Assembly (NCBI RefSeq): GCF_001544555.2 | Contig: NZ_FCOK02000054.1 | Coordinates: 1-64,000, forward strand | DNA: 64,000 bases | Reading direction: 5' to 3' | DNA from: Caballeronia udeis | GTDB lineage: Bacteria; Pseudomonadota; Gammaproteobacteria; Burkholderiales; Burkholderiaceae | Part shown: positions 33,670-42,675 of the stretch, piece after piece | Position numbering within the stretch: position 1 is the stretch's first letter | Layout of the letters: each line of letters opens with the position of its first letter | Notes under the pieces: generated by a model | Database searches by the model: none | Told to the model about the DNA's origin: nothing | The model's input: only the letters and a program-made list of their open reading frames with translations | Translations under genes and position numbers: made by a program

Positions 33670-35583
33670 TCAGTACGCACCGCCAATGCGATGCTCGGCT
33701 ACGAAATGGTCCGGACCGACCATGACCAGCGGGGCGAACACCGGCTGGTCGTCGAGCGCGCGAATCGGGCTCGGCATTTCATCGGCGGCCAGCACGCGCT
33801 TCGCGTGACGTCGCGCCGGATCGGCAACCGGCACCGCGCCCATGAGTTTTTTCGTATAGGCATGCTGTGGCGCTTCGAACACCGCTCGGCGCGGCCCGAT
33901 CTCGACGATCTGCCCGAGATACATCACCGCCACGCGATGGCTGACCCGCTCGACTACCGCCATGTCATGCGAAATGAACAGATAAGCCACGCCGAGTTCA
34001 CGCTGCAGATCGAGCATCAGGTTCACGATCTGCGCTTGCACGGACACATCGAGCGCCGACACGGATTCATCGGCGATCACTACTTTCGGGTTCAATGCGA
34101 GCGCACGGGCAATGGCTATGCGCTGGCGTTGCCCGCCGGAAAACTCGTGCGGATAGCGGCGCGCGGCTTCGGCCGGGAGACCCACCTTGTCCAGCAACCA
34201 TGCAACCCGCGCCTGTGCCTCGGCGCCTTGCGATACGCCGTGCACGAGCAGAGGCTCCATGATCGAGAAGCCGACCGTCAGGCGCGGATTCAGGGACGCG
34301 AACGGGTCCTGGAAAATAAACTGGACGTCGCGGCGCAATGCCTGCAAGGCGGGTCCGGTCAGCGAACTGATCTCATTGCCGTCAAACTCGATGGAGCCGC
34401 TCTGGCTTTCCACGAGTCGCAGCAACGAACGGCCCGTGGTGGATTTGCCGCAGCCTGATTCCCCCACCAGCGCGAGCGTTTCGCCCGGGCGCAAGTCGAA
34501 ACTGACTCGCTCCACGGCATGCACGCGACCCGTCAAGCGTCCGAACAATCCTGTCCGGACCGGGAAGCGCGTCACCAGATCGCGCACGCGGAGGATCGGC
34601 GGCGTGGTATTCGCAATAGGCGGCTGCGCTTCGTGCGCGACCGCCGGCGCCGGAACCAGTGTTTCATCGGCACCGGCCTGTTCCACCGTGAGAATCGGGA
34701 ACTTGGCCGGCGAGTCGGTGCCCGACATTGCGCCAAGACGCGGGACAGCAGCCAGCAACGCCTTCGTATAGGGGTGCGACGGTGCGGCGAACAGCGGTCC
34801 GGATTCGCCCTCCTCCACCTTCTCGCCGTGGTACATCACCAGCACGCGGTCGGCCACTTCGGCGACCACACCCATGTCATGCGTGATAAAAATCACGCCC
34901 ATGTTCATCTCGTCCTGCAAGCCGCGGATCAGTTGCAGGATCTGCGCCTGGATCGTGACGTCGAGCGCGGTGGTCGGTTCGTCGGCGATCAGCAGCGCCG
35001 GTCTGCAGGACAGCGCCATCGCAATCATCACCCGCTGGCGCATGCCGCCTGACAACTGATGCGGATACCGCGCGGCCACGCGGCGCGCTTCGGGAATCCG
35101 CACGAGTTCGAGCAAACGCAAGGTTTCCGCGCGGGCGGCACTCCGGCTCTTGTGCTGATGCAGCGCGATCGCCTCGCCGATCTGGTCGCCCACGGTGAAC
35201 ACCGGGTTCAGCGACGTCATCGGCTCCTGGAAGATCATCGCGATGTCGGCACCACGGATCGAACGCATCGTGCCGGACGAAGCGCGCGCGAGATCAAGCA
35301 CCTGGCCGTCACGCCGCCGGAACGCAATGGAACCCCCGGCAATACGGCCGCCGCCATGCTCGATCAGACGCATCAGTGCGAGGGACGTCACCGACTTGCC
35401 GGACCCCGATTCACCGACGATCGCCAGGGTCTCGCCGCGATCCACTGTCAGCGACAGGTTGCGCACCGCGTTGAAGGCCTTGTCGCCCTGGCGGAACGCG
35501 ATCGAAAGATCGTCGACGGCCAGCACGCGTTGAGGCGGCAAGGTGTCCAGACGTGGGTGCGCAATGTGCGGTGAAGTCGCCAC
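33670..35583 (-). CDS. gsiA: Dual-ATPase peptide/glutathione importer subunit GsiA-like
   Basis: This 637-residue fusion holds two complete ABC ATPase modules. The first has Walker A GESGSGKS, signature LSGGMRQR and LIADEPTTALD. The second has Walker A GESGCGKST, signature FSGGQRQR and a Walker B region ending in DESVSALDVS. A Pro/Ala-rich linker (about 290-330) separates them. GTG 35583 is chosen because GAGGA precedes it; the frame is open to 35652. It follows iaaA and precedes gsiB, and energises GsiC/GsiD. Confidence 0.93.
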   Translation of the reverse strand: MATSPHIAHPRLDTLPPQRVLAVDDLSIAFRQGDKAFNAVRNLSLTVDRGETLAIVGESGSGKSVTSLALMRLIEHGGGRIAGGSIAFRRRDGQVLDLARASSGTMRSIRGADIAMIFQEPMTSLNPVFTVGDQIGEAIALHQHKSRSAARAETLRLLELVRIPEARRVAARYPHQLSGGMRQRVMIAMALSCRPALLIADEPTTALDVTIQAQILQLIRGLQDEMNMGVIFITHDMGVVAEVADRVLVMYHGEKVEEGESGPLFAAPSHPYTKALLAAVPRLGAMSGTDSPAKFPILTVEQAGADETLVPAPAVAHEAQPPIANTTPPILRVRDLVTRFPVRTGLFGRLTGRVHAVERVSFDLRPGETLALVGESGCGKSTTGRSLLRLVESQSGSIEFDGNEISSLTGPALQALRRDVQFIFQDPFASLNPRLTVGFSIMEPLLVHGVSQGAEAQARVAWLLDKVGLPAEAARRYPHEFSGGQRQRIAIARALALNPKVVIADESVSALDVSVQAQIVNLMLDLQRELGVAYLFISHDMAVVERVSHRVAVMYLGQIVEIGPRRAVFEAPQHAYTKKLMGAVPVADPARRHAKRVLAADEMPSPIRALDDQPVFAPLVMVGPDHFVAEHRIGGAY

Positions 35584-35655
35584 GATGTTTTCCTCAAGGA
35601 ATGAACGCGGCTCGGACGATGATTCGCGCCGTGCCGGGCAACAGACGAACAAGCG

Positions 35656-36636
35656 TCAGCGATAGATTGCCGTAACCGGTGCAACGCCTACCCGCACGAA
35701 ACCGCGGTACATGCCGTCGGTATTGAACGGCAACGTGACGTTGCCGCGCGCGTCGACGGCGATCAGTCCGCCTCGGCCATTAATACGCGGCAGGCGCTTC
35801 ATCACGACATCGGCGGCCGCTTCTTCCAGCGATACTCCGCGATACGCCATTTGCGCCGCGACGTCGTAAGCGGCGACCATCCGCATGAACATCTCGCCGG
35901 AGCCCGTCGTGGACACCGCACAGGTTGCATCGTCGGCGTAGCAGCCAGCGCCGATCAACGGGGTATCGCCCACCCGCCCGGCCTGCTTGTTGGTGACACC
36001 GCCTGTTGATGTGGCGGCTGCCAGATGCCCGCGTTGGTCAAGCGCGACGGCGCCGACCGTGCCGAACTTCTTGTTCGGATCGATGGGTTCGTGCGGCGTC
36101 GGCTCTGTCTCGCCATCCGCCAACGTGGCGCCGTCGTGATCGAGCATCACGCGCTGCTCGCCCCGTGCGAGCAGCCATTGCTTGTGACGGGCGTCGGTAT
36201 GGAAATATGCGGGGTCGACCAATTCGAACCCCTGCGCCACGGCAAATGCTTGCGCGCCGGCGCCGGTGAACATCACATGGTCGCTGGCTTCGAGCACGCG
36301 GCGCGCGACGAGGATCGGGTTGCGCAGACGCGTCACGCAGCAGATCGCGCCTGCTTCGAGCGTGCTGCCGTCCATGATCGCAGCGTCGAGTTCATGCGTG
36401 CCATCGGCTGTGAAAACGGCACCGCGCCCGGCGTTGAACAACGGGTTGTCTTCTAGCAGACGCACGGCTTCGCTCACGGCGTCGAGTGCGCTGCCGCCGC
36501 CGGCCAGGATGCTCTGGCCTGCCGCCAGGATGTCGCGCAGGCTTGCGTGGTAGCGCTGCTCGGCGTCCGGGTCCATCAGCGTGCGCAGGATCGTGCCTGC
36601 GCCGCCATGAATGGCAATGACTGCGGTCTGGTTCAT
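35656..36636 (-). CDS. iaaA: Isoaspartyl peptidase / L-asparaginase IaaA
   Basis: This 326-residue Ntn-hydrolase precursor self-cleaves before the nucleophile Thr193 (GTVGAVALD, preceded by KKF). Other conserved parts are AIHGGAGT at the N-terminus, NAGRGAVFTADGTHELDAAI, and GRVGDTPLIGAGCYADD in the small subunit. It removes isoaspartyl residues from dipeptides and has asparaginase activity. Its ATG overlaps the stop of the rpiR gene by four bases. It is followed by the gsi importer, so imported beta-aspartyl or glutathione-derived dipeptides are plausible substrates. Confidence 0.94.
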   Translation of the reverse strand: MNQTAVIAIHGGAGTILRTLMDPDAEQRYHASLRDILAAGQSILAGGGSALDAVSEAVRLLEDNPLFNAGRGAVFTADGTHELDAAIMDGSTLEAGAICCVTRLRNPILVARRVLEASDHVMFTGAGAQAFAVAQGFELVDPAYFHTDARHKQWLLARGEQRVMLDHDGATLADGETEPTPHEPIDPNKKFGTVGAVALDQRGHLAAATSTGGVTNKQAGRVGDTPLIGAGCYADDATCAVSTTGSGEMFMRMVAAYDVAAQMAYRGVSLEEAAADVVMKRLPRINGRGGLIAVDARGNVTLPFNTDGMYRGFVRVGVAPVTAIYR

Positions 36637-37622
36637 CGTTTCGGCTGCCTGTTGGATCGTGGAGTACTGGATTTCCGGGCCTTTCTCGCGGGACGATTCG
36701 ACGTGCCTGGCGTTGACGAGTTGCTTTCGCCGGACGGTGTCTCGGTCAGCCACGGCAACACGAATTCGGTCATGTCCGCGGCGGCTTTTGCCGAGCGTTT
36801 GGTGCGGTACGCAACGGCGTCGCAGAGTGCTTCGATCACGGCCAGCACCGCTGCGTCGGAGTTCGCCGCGAGCCGCCGTTCCGAGCGGACGCACAGCGTG
36901 AGGTCCGCGAATTGCCCAAGCGGCGAGTTGACGCTGTCGGTCAACGCGAGCACGCGCGCGCCCAGGCTCGCGGCGCGGCGCGCGAGCTGGATGGTGTCGT
37001 CTACATAACGGGGAAACGCAATGCCGATCACAAGATCACCCTTGCCTGCGCTGAAGAGGCGGCGCGCTGCGTGCGTCGGCCCGCCAACGAACGCAAGCGA
37101 TTGCACGTTGTCGTGATAAGGCATCAGGCCGTGCTCCATCAGCCCGGCCAGAAACGCGCTCGAGCCTGCGCCGAGCACGAACACGCGACGCGCGGCAAGA
37201 ATGGCTTCGACTGCCGCATCCGCCGCGGCGCCGTTAATGTCAGTGCGTGTCAAACGCAAATTGACCGCGGCCTGTTCAAGTGACGCGCCGAGCAACTCGT
37301 CGCCGCTCGCGGGTGATTCCTGCGCTGAACGCAAGCGCTCGACCGGCGCAAGCGTCGCTTCGAAACCGCGCACCAGCGCGCCGCGAAATGCCGGGTAACC
37401 GTCGAAGCCAAGCGCGCGTGCGAAGCGGTTTGCGGTCGCCACGGAAGCGCCGACAGCATCTGCCAGTTCATCAATACGCATGGTCGCCGCGCGGAACAGG
37501 TTGGCCTGCACATACGCGCCCATCCGGCGATGGATAGGCGTCAGGCCCGGCATTGCCGCCACGATAAGTGCCGCGATGCTCAGTCCGGACGGAGCGGATG
37601 CCGCGGACGGACGATCTGCCAT
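36633..37622 (-). CDS. MurR/RpiR-family regulator of the iaaA-gsi operon
   Basis: This 329-residue RpiR-type protein has an N-terminal HTH_6 domain (MRIDELADAVGASVATANRF, then ARALGFDGYPAFRGAL) and a C-terminal SIS phosphosugar-binding-like domain. That domain contains VFVLGAGSSAFLAGLMEHGL, GDLVIGIAFPRYVDDTIQLA and VLALTDSVNSPLGQFADLTL. It is the first gene of the seven-gene leftward operon and is translationally coupled to iaaA, so autoregulation through the upstream inverted repeat is likely. The effector is unknown. The C-terminal 40 residues are Ser/Arg-rich and not part of the SIS fold. Confidence 0.9.
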   Translation of the reverse strand: MADRPSAASAPSGLSIAALIVAAMPGLTPIHRRMGAYVQANLFRAATMRIDELADAVGASVATANRFARALGFDGYPAFRGALVRGFEATLAPVERLRSAQESPASGDELLGASLEQAAVNLRLTRTDINGAAADAAVEAILAARRVFVLGAGSSAFLAGLMEHGLMPYHDNVQSLAFVGGPTHAARRLFSAGKGDLVIGIAFPRYVDDTIQLARRAASLGARVLALTDSVNSPLGQFADLTLCVRSERRLAANSDAAVLAVIEALCDAVAYRTKRSAKAAADMTEFVLPWLTETPSGESNSSTPGTSNRPARKARKSSTPRSNRQPKR

Positions 37623-37655
37623 GAAGAAAAATCAGCGGGAAGCCGAAGAAGTAAC

Positions 37656-37706
37656 AATGAAAGTATATTTGCACAAAATTTTTCTCAAAAAAAATGTATT
37701 TTCATT
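37656..37706. promoter_or_regulatory. Large inverted repeat before the rpiR operon (candidate operator)
   Basis: AATGAAAGTATATTT (37656-37670) and AAATGTATTTTCATT (37692-37706) are inverted copies matching at 13 of 15 positions, 21 bases apart. They lie 34 bases upstream of the rpiR start. The TGAAA...TTTCA half-sites resemble those used by RpiR-type regulators. The AT-rich spacer could hold the promoter. Confidence 0.6.
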
Positions 37707-37993
37707 AAGAGGGTTTGCCCTGAGCGGGGCCGGAGCGCAACTATCCGGAGGTTGGAGACCCTGTTTGTGCAGCCGCGCACTCAGGGAATTCGAAGCATGC
37801 CGAATTGCTTTTACTGCGACGGACGGAAGCATTTAGACGCGAGAGATGGACGCCTGGCGAGATAGAGTCACCGAGGTAAACAGTAGGTATCCTGATTATT
37901 ATTCGGAGCGCTTTTCAGTGGCAAATCCACTGCTCCTGCGACCGACACAGGGGTCTGCTCAACCCGTGCCGAAAACGACGGCACGGGTCCTGC

Positions 37994-38212
37994 TCAGTGC
38001 CGATGATGCATCCACCAATGCCGGTGGTGATCGGCCGTGTGACCGCGTTTTTTATCTGGCGATTTCGACTCGTTAACTAACAGGATAATTGCTACGAGCG
38101 CCAAGCCGCCAAGGCCAACCAGAACGTTGATCAAATCGATGGCGGAACTGTGCAAGGTCAATCGCGACGCGGTTCCCACAATGTCCATTACCGTATTGAC
38201 AAACTCGTCCAT
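37994..38212 (-). CDS. Small single-helix membrane protein with His-rich tail
   Basis: This 72-residue protein starts at ATG 38212, preceded by GGAGG at 5 bases, which is strong evidence that it is translated. One hydrophobic segment (INVLVGLGGLALVAIILLV, about residues 28-46) follows an amphipathic N-terminus. The C-terminus after it is cationic and His-rich (KSPDKKRGHTADHHRHWWMH, then HRH). No family was recognised. The tail could bind metal or nucleic acid, but that is speculation. The stretch 37707-37993 beside it holds no other gene. Confidence 0.7.
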   Translation of the reverse strand: MDEFVNTVMDIVGTASRLTLHSSAIDLINVLVGLGGLALVAIILLVNESKSPDKKRGHTADHHRHWWMHHRH

Positions 38213-38310
38213 GATGCCTCCCACGTCTTCTGCCCTTGCATTTCCATGATAGGTAAACAGAGGCTTAAGAGTAAGCGGTCGTCATCAAATTTTTGGGCTC
38301 TTTAACCATC

Positions 38311-38339
38311 CATTTCGACGTTCCCACGGGATCGAAATG
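38311..38339. repeat. 8-bp inverted repeat upstream of the small membrane protein
   Basis: CATTTCGA (38311-38318) and TCGAAATG (38332-38339) are perfect inverted copies 13 bases apart, about 100 bases upstream of the small membrane protein gene. It could be a regulatory operator. No promoter boxes were assigned. Confidence 0.4.
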
Positions 38340-38467
38340 TCGAAAAATGATCTAAGAATCAGGTGACGAGGTGAAAATGAGGCGATCAAGACCAAGACCT
38401 CTGCGGGCGAACTCAGGCAGTTCCGTGCGCGTTGAGTGCCCGTCAGCCAAGAACCGCAACCTGCACT

Positions 38468-39740
38468 TCAAACCATGGGACTTATCTCGCGCACCCTTTC
38501 TCTCGGACCGAACATCACGAAACTGGCCACGGCCAACACCCAGGCGCCAATACACCCGTACAGCATCACGAGACCAAATCCATGCACGAGCGCTGCATGA
38601 ACGGCCGTTCCTGAAGAATCCAGGGAGCCTGATCCTGGAAACCCCTGGCTAAGCACCCCAAGATCGCCCGCGGCTATTCTTTCCGCCAGGGCGCGCAGTT
38701 GCCGTGCATCGAGAGATCCTGACAACGAGCTTCTCAAAGACGACAGGATCCCTTCTATCAGGATGTATCCCATCAAGGCGATGTTGATGGCCAGCGAGAT
38801 GAGCCTGGTACTCATGTCTATGCCCGAAGCCATGCCCGCGCGCGTGCTCGGAACCGAACTGGTCGTCGTATTGGTAACGGGCGTATTGGTCAGTCCCAAT
38901 CCGATGCCGGCCAACAGGCAACCCGGCAGCATGGTCAGCCAGCTGGCATGCTCCGCGGCGCTGCCCGCCCGCATCAGGATAAAACCCGTGCCAATCGTGA
39001 ACAGGCCCAGCGGAATGACTACACCCGGGTGGTATCGAAACGAGAGGCGTTCGGCCAGCGGCGGTATCACCAGCGTGGGAAGCGTATAAGCCAGAAGCGC
39101 TGATCCGGCAGTGACGCTGTCGTAACCGAGGCTGCTCTGAAAATAGATCGGCAGATAAATCATGAATGGCCAGAAGCTGAAATTCATGCCCATCGATCCA
39201 AACAGCGCCCCCGAAAAATTGCGTATCCTGAATACGGAAAAATCGAACATGGGATGAACATTCATTTTCTCCGCGAATATAAAGAGGATAAAACTGATCA
39301 CCGCCGCAATCAGAATTGCTAATTCCCGTGATGCTGGTAAAACCAAGGTCCGGCCCTTGCGTAATGAAATGCGCCAGGCCGAAAACCGACAGGGAAAGCG
39401 TGACAATTCCCAGCAGGTCCAGTTTTTTGGCCTGCGGATCGCTGGATTCGTTAACCCCTTTGAAAACGAGGGCCAACGTCACCATTGCGATCAGAACGTG
39501 GATTAGAAATACCCACTGCCAATCCGATACCGCCACGATTACCCCGCCCACAATCGGCCCAAAACCCAGGCCAATCCCGAATATGATTCCCCAGGCGCCA
39601 AAGGCTCTCGTACGGGCCTGTCCTTCCTGGAACTGATGCGATAAAACCGCTACCTGGCAAATCAGCATTGCCCCGCCGGCTATCCCTTGAAGAAAGCGGC
39701 TCACAATCAATACCGAAACGCTCTGCGCCAGCCCGCAAAT
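38468..39740 (-). pseudogene. MFS (DHA2-like) transporter remnant, 5'-truncated and frameshifted
   Basis: Two frames together give most of a drug-type MFS exporter. The 5' piece begins ICGLAQSVSVLIVSRFLQGI near 39740 and runs through FKGVNESSDPQAKKLDLLG to FITQGPDLGFTSITGIS. A one-base frame change at about 39320-39340 moves the continuation (ELAILIAAVISFILFIFAEK through the C-terminal MFGPRERVREISPMV) into another frame. The first two or so helices and the start codon are missing. The break point touches the LysR remnant on the other strand. It cannot give a working protein. Confidence 0.8.
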
Positions 39741-40247
39741 GGATCTGGTGGAAGAAGGTTTCGACCTTGCCGTTCGGATCGGCGAATTACGCGACAGCGT
39801 GAGCCTCGCCGCGCGCCGTCTGGGTACGCAGTACTCGAGCATTGGCGCCGCGCCGGCGTATGTGGCACGGCACGGGCTGCCCGCGAGTCTCGAAGAGATG
39901 GACGGACATGCAGGCATTGCTTACTCGCGCGCCGGCGCGTTGTCGCCCTGGCAGGTTCGGGATGTCGACGGCCAGGTGCGGCAGGCGCGCATCCAGCCGC
40001 AGGTGAGCCTGGTGATGTGCAGGCAATAGCCGCGGCGGCCATCGAAGGCTTTGGGTTGGCGTGGCTGCCTAGCTGGCTGCTGTCGCGTTACGAGAAGACC
40101 GGTGAACTGGTGGTCGTCATGAATAGCTGTGGGATGCTGCCGCAGGATATTCATGCCGTGTGGCCGCAGACGCGCTACCTGCCTTCGAAGACGCGCCGCG
40201 CTATTGACGCACTGGTCGCCGAGATTCCCGGGATGATCGCGGGTTGA
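39739..40247 (+). pseudogene. LysR-family regulator remnant, N-terminal half missing and frameshifted
   Basis: The sequence starts abruptly inside a LysR substrate-binding domain: MDLVEEGFDLAVRIGELRDS, then VSLAARRLGTQYSSIGAAPA, a classic LysR middle segment. Near 39990-40015 the frame changes, and the rest (GDVQAIAAAAIEGFGLAWLP, SWLLSRYEKTGELV, then the usual tail) is read in another frame. The DNA-binding half is gone. It meets the 5'-truncated MFS gene at 39739-39740, so one deletion probably removed the shared promoter and both 5' parts of a divergent regulator/exporter pair. Confidence 0.8.
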
Positions 40248-40266
40248 AGCTGCCGAGCGATGTCTT

Positions 40267-40890
40267 TCACCAGTGGGCGACCTTCGGCAACTGCCACCCG
40301 TAGGTCACAGAAGCCACGCGCAAGATGAAACACGCGGCGCCACCGAGGAGCGCGGCGGCCATCGGCGAAAGCCCGAAGCGGCGGCTGACGACCAGCACGA
40401 CCGCTCCCGCGAACGCGGCGCTCGCATAGATATCGGCGACCAGGACCATCGGCACGCGGGCCAGCAGGATGTCGCGTACCACGCCACCGCCCACGCCGGT
40501 GATCGTACCCATCAATGTTGATATAAATGGCCCGATGCCGTAGCTCAGCGCCTTCTGCGCGCCGGCGACGGCGAATAGCGCAAGCCCGGCCGCGTCCAGC
40601 GCCATGAGCAAGGGCGCCGAGAGGGTGCGGGCCTCGCTATGAAAGATGAAAGTCAGCAAGCCCGTGAGGAACGCAAGCGCCGGGTAGCGCCAGTCGCGCA
40701 CGGCATTAGGGGGCGTCGCGCCGATCAGCAGATCGCGAATCACGCCGCCGCCAAGCGCCACGGCAAACGACAGGACCATCACCCCGAGCAGGTCGAGTCC
40801 GCCCTGCATGGCGCTGATCGCCCCTTCGGCGGCAAACACGGCCGTGCCCGCAAGATCGGCTACCAGGACTATCGTTTCGATTTTCTTCAT
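40267..40890 (-). CDS. TRIC-family cation channel (UPF0126, YadS/YicG-like)
   Basis: This 207-residue inner-membrane protein has seven predicted helices and the duplicated glycine-rich motif of bacterial TRIC channels. The motif is AVALGGGVIRDLLIGATPP in the first half and GTITGVGGGVVRDILLARVP in the second. These are K+-permeable or general cation channels; the physiological role in bacteria is uncertain. It is intact and lies downstream of, and on the same strand as, a LysR regulator, 54 bases apart. Confidence 0.9.
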   Translation of the reverse strand: MKKIETIVLVADLAGTAVFAAEGAISAMQGGLDLLGVMVLSFAVALGGGVIRDLLIGATPPNAVRDWRYPALAFLTGLLTFIFHSEARTLSAPLLMALDAAGLALFAVAGAQKALSYGIGPFISTLMGTITGVGGGVVRDILLARVPMVLVADIYASAAFAGAVVLVVSRRFGLSPMAAALLGGAACFILRVASVTYGWQLPKVAHW

Positions 40891-40944
40891 CGTTCAGGTC
40901 TGCGATTGATATTGTCGGAGTATCGGCGAGCGCACCGTTTCCCA

Positions 40945-41838
40945 TCAAGCGGCGTGGGCAAGATAGCGCTTTACTTCGGCGTCGATCCATTCCATGAAAT
41001 GGGCCTGCTTCACGCTCAACACCTCACGCTGCTGCCAGACGAGCCAATACGGATACGGGTATGGCACGTGGATATCGGTGATCTGAACAAGCTCGCCGCG
41101 ACTCATGGCATCTGCAACGAGCGTGCGCCGTTCAAGCGCAATGCCCTGCCCCAGCCGCACGGCGCCCAATACGACGTTCGAATCGTTCGCGAAGAGCCCG
41201 CTTGCATTGTCAGGTTCGCGCACGTTGGCCGCGCGGCACCAGTCGGTCCAGGGTGCATCGGTGCTTCTGATCAATGGACACGCCAGGGTCTCCTCAGCGG
41301 AGCGAGGAAGCTGACCTCCGTTGAAATGCGGTGCAGCCACGATCAGCAGTTCGTCGCTGAACAACTCTTTCTGGGCGAGACCGGGCCAGTGGCCTTGCCC
41401 CATTCGAATGCTGACGTCGGCCAGACCGTGCCGCATGTCCTGTATCTCAAGACTCGTCTGCAGGCGGACACGGTAATACGGATGGCGCTCGCGGAAACCG
41501 GACAGACGAGGCAGCAGCCAATGCAACGCAAACGACGGCAGCGTTGCAATGACCAGTTCGCTCTCTTGCGGGCGGGCCTGGGCCAGAAGCGTCGCGTTTG
41601 CAATGTCGCGAAGCGCCGAGCGTATTTCGAGCGCATAGAGACGTCCCTCTTCCGTCAGCCGCAACCCTCTCGCTTCACGCACGAAGAGCGCAACGCCCAT
41701 GGTGTCTTCGAGAATCCTGATCTGCTGACTGACTGCCGAGTGCGTCACGTGGAGTTCGCGGGCAGCGAGCGTGACGCCACCGAGCCTGGCTGCCGCTTCG
41801 AAACATTTGAGCGCGGTCATGGGCGGGATGTTTTTCAT
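40945..41838 (-). CDS. LysR-family regulator, GcvA-like
   Basis: This 297-residue LysR protein opens with MKNIPPMTALKCFEAAARLG and GVTLAARELHVTHSAVSQQI, the GcvA/AmpR-like pattern. It has a full substrate-binding domain (LPSFALHWLLPRLSGFRERH, RHGLADVSIRMGQGHWPGL, VVLGAVRLGQGIALERRTLV). It is divergent from the glutathione transferase gene at 41995, the likely target in a 156-base shared promoter region. Confidence 0.9.
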   Translation of the reverse strand: MKNIPPMTALKCFEAAARLGGVTLAARELHVTHSAVSQQIRILEDTMGVALFVREARGLRLTEEGRLYALEIRSALRDIANATLLAQARPQESELVIATLPSFALHWLLPRLSGFRERHPYYRVRLQTSLEIQDMRHGLADVSIRMGQGHWPGLAQKELFSDELLIVAAPHFNGGQLPRSAEETLACPLIRSTDAPWTDWCRAANVREPDNASGLFANDSNVVLGAVRLGQGIALERRTLVADAMSRGELVQITDIHVPYPYPYWLVWQQREVLSVKQAHFMEWIDAEVKRYLAHAA

Positions 41839-41994
41839 GTAAGTTTTTCTTACCGAAGACGTTTGTATATGTCGCTTTTCATGCGCCGGCTAAATGTTTA
41901 ACCTGATGGAAATAGCCGTCTTATATCCTTGCATCAGCACGCTTGGACGAAGGCGCAACAACGGCTGCATGATAGATATTCTAACGGGAAGCGT

Positions 41995-42609
41995 ATGAAA
42001 CTGATCGGAATGCTGGACTCGCCTTATGTGCGCCGGGTGGCAATCGGCCTCAAGCTGCTTGAGCTTGATTTCGAACATCATTCCGTTTCGGTATTCAGTG
42101 GCTTCGAGGAATTCCGCAAGCTCAACCCGGTCGTGAAAGCACCAACCCTGATCCTCGACGATGGTCAAAGCCTGATGGATTCCACGTTGATCCTCGACTA
42201 TGTGACAGCCATTGCGAAGTCCGACATCACGTCGGCGGCGGAGCACGCTGAGGATCGTTTGCGCGCAACCAGGCTCACCGGGCTCGCGTTGGCCGCGTGT
42301 GACAAGACGGTTCAGATTGTTTATGAACGCAACTTGCGTCCTGCCGAAAAACAGCACGAGCCATGGATCGATCGAGTCAGCACTCAATTGCTGGCGGCGT
42401 ACGCGGTGCTCGAAGCTGAACTGGGCTTGGGTACCCTGCCCCTCGACGCGGGACGGCTTGGACAGGCGGGCGTGATAGTCGCGGTCGCCTGGAGATTCAC
42501 CCAGATGATGGTGCCGAAGATTGTTGTCGCTGCAGAGTATCCCAACCTGCAATCATTCTCGGCTTTCGCCGAGCGGCAGCCCGCGTTCGAAAGCACGCCG
42601 CCGGAATGA
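41995..42609 (+). CDS. Glutathione S-transferase family protein
   Basis: This 204-residue GST has an N-terminal thioredoxin-like domain (MKLIGMLDSPYVRRVAIGLK). The glutathione-binding segments are VVKAPTLILDDG and MDSTLILDYV, and a helical C-terminal domain follows. The Ser in the LDSPYVRR motif could be the catalytic residue. ATG 41995 is preceded by GGGAAG; the longer frame from 41929 is unlikely. It is divergent from the GcvA-like LysR gene. The electrophilic substrate is unknown. Confidence 0.9.
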   Translation: MKLIGMLDSPYVRRVAIGLKLLELDFEHHSVSVFSGFEEFRKLNPVVKAPTLILDDGQSLMDSTLILDYVTAIAKSDITSAAEHAEDRLRATRLTGLALAACDKTVQIVYERNLRPAEKQHEPWIDRVSTQLLAAYAVLEAELGLGTLPLDAGRLGQAGVIVAVAWRFTQMMVPKIVVAAEYPNLQSFSAFAERQPAFESTPPE

Positions 42610-42675
42610 ACGTTGGAGACGGGCAGCCGCCTCAGACTGACTGAACCCCGTCCGGCGCGTATGTACAACGCGCCC

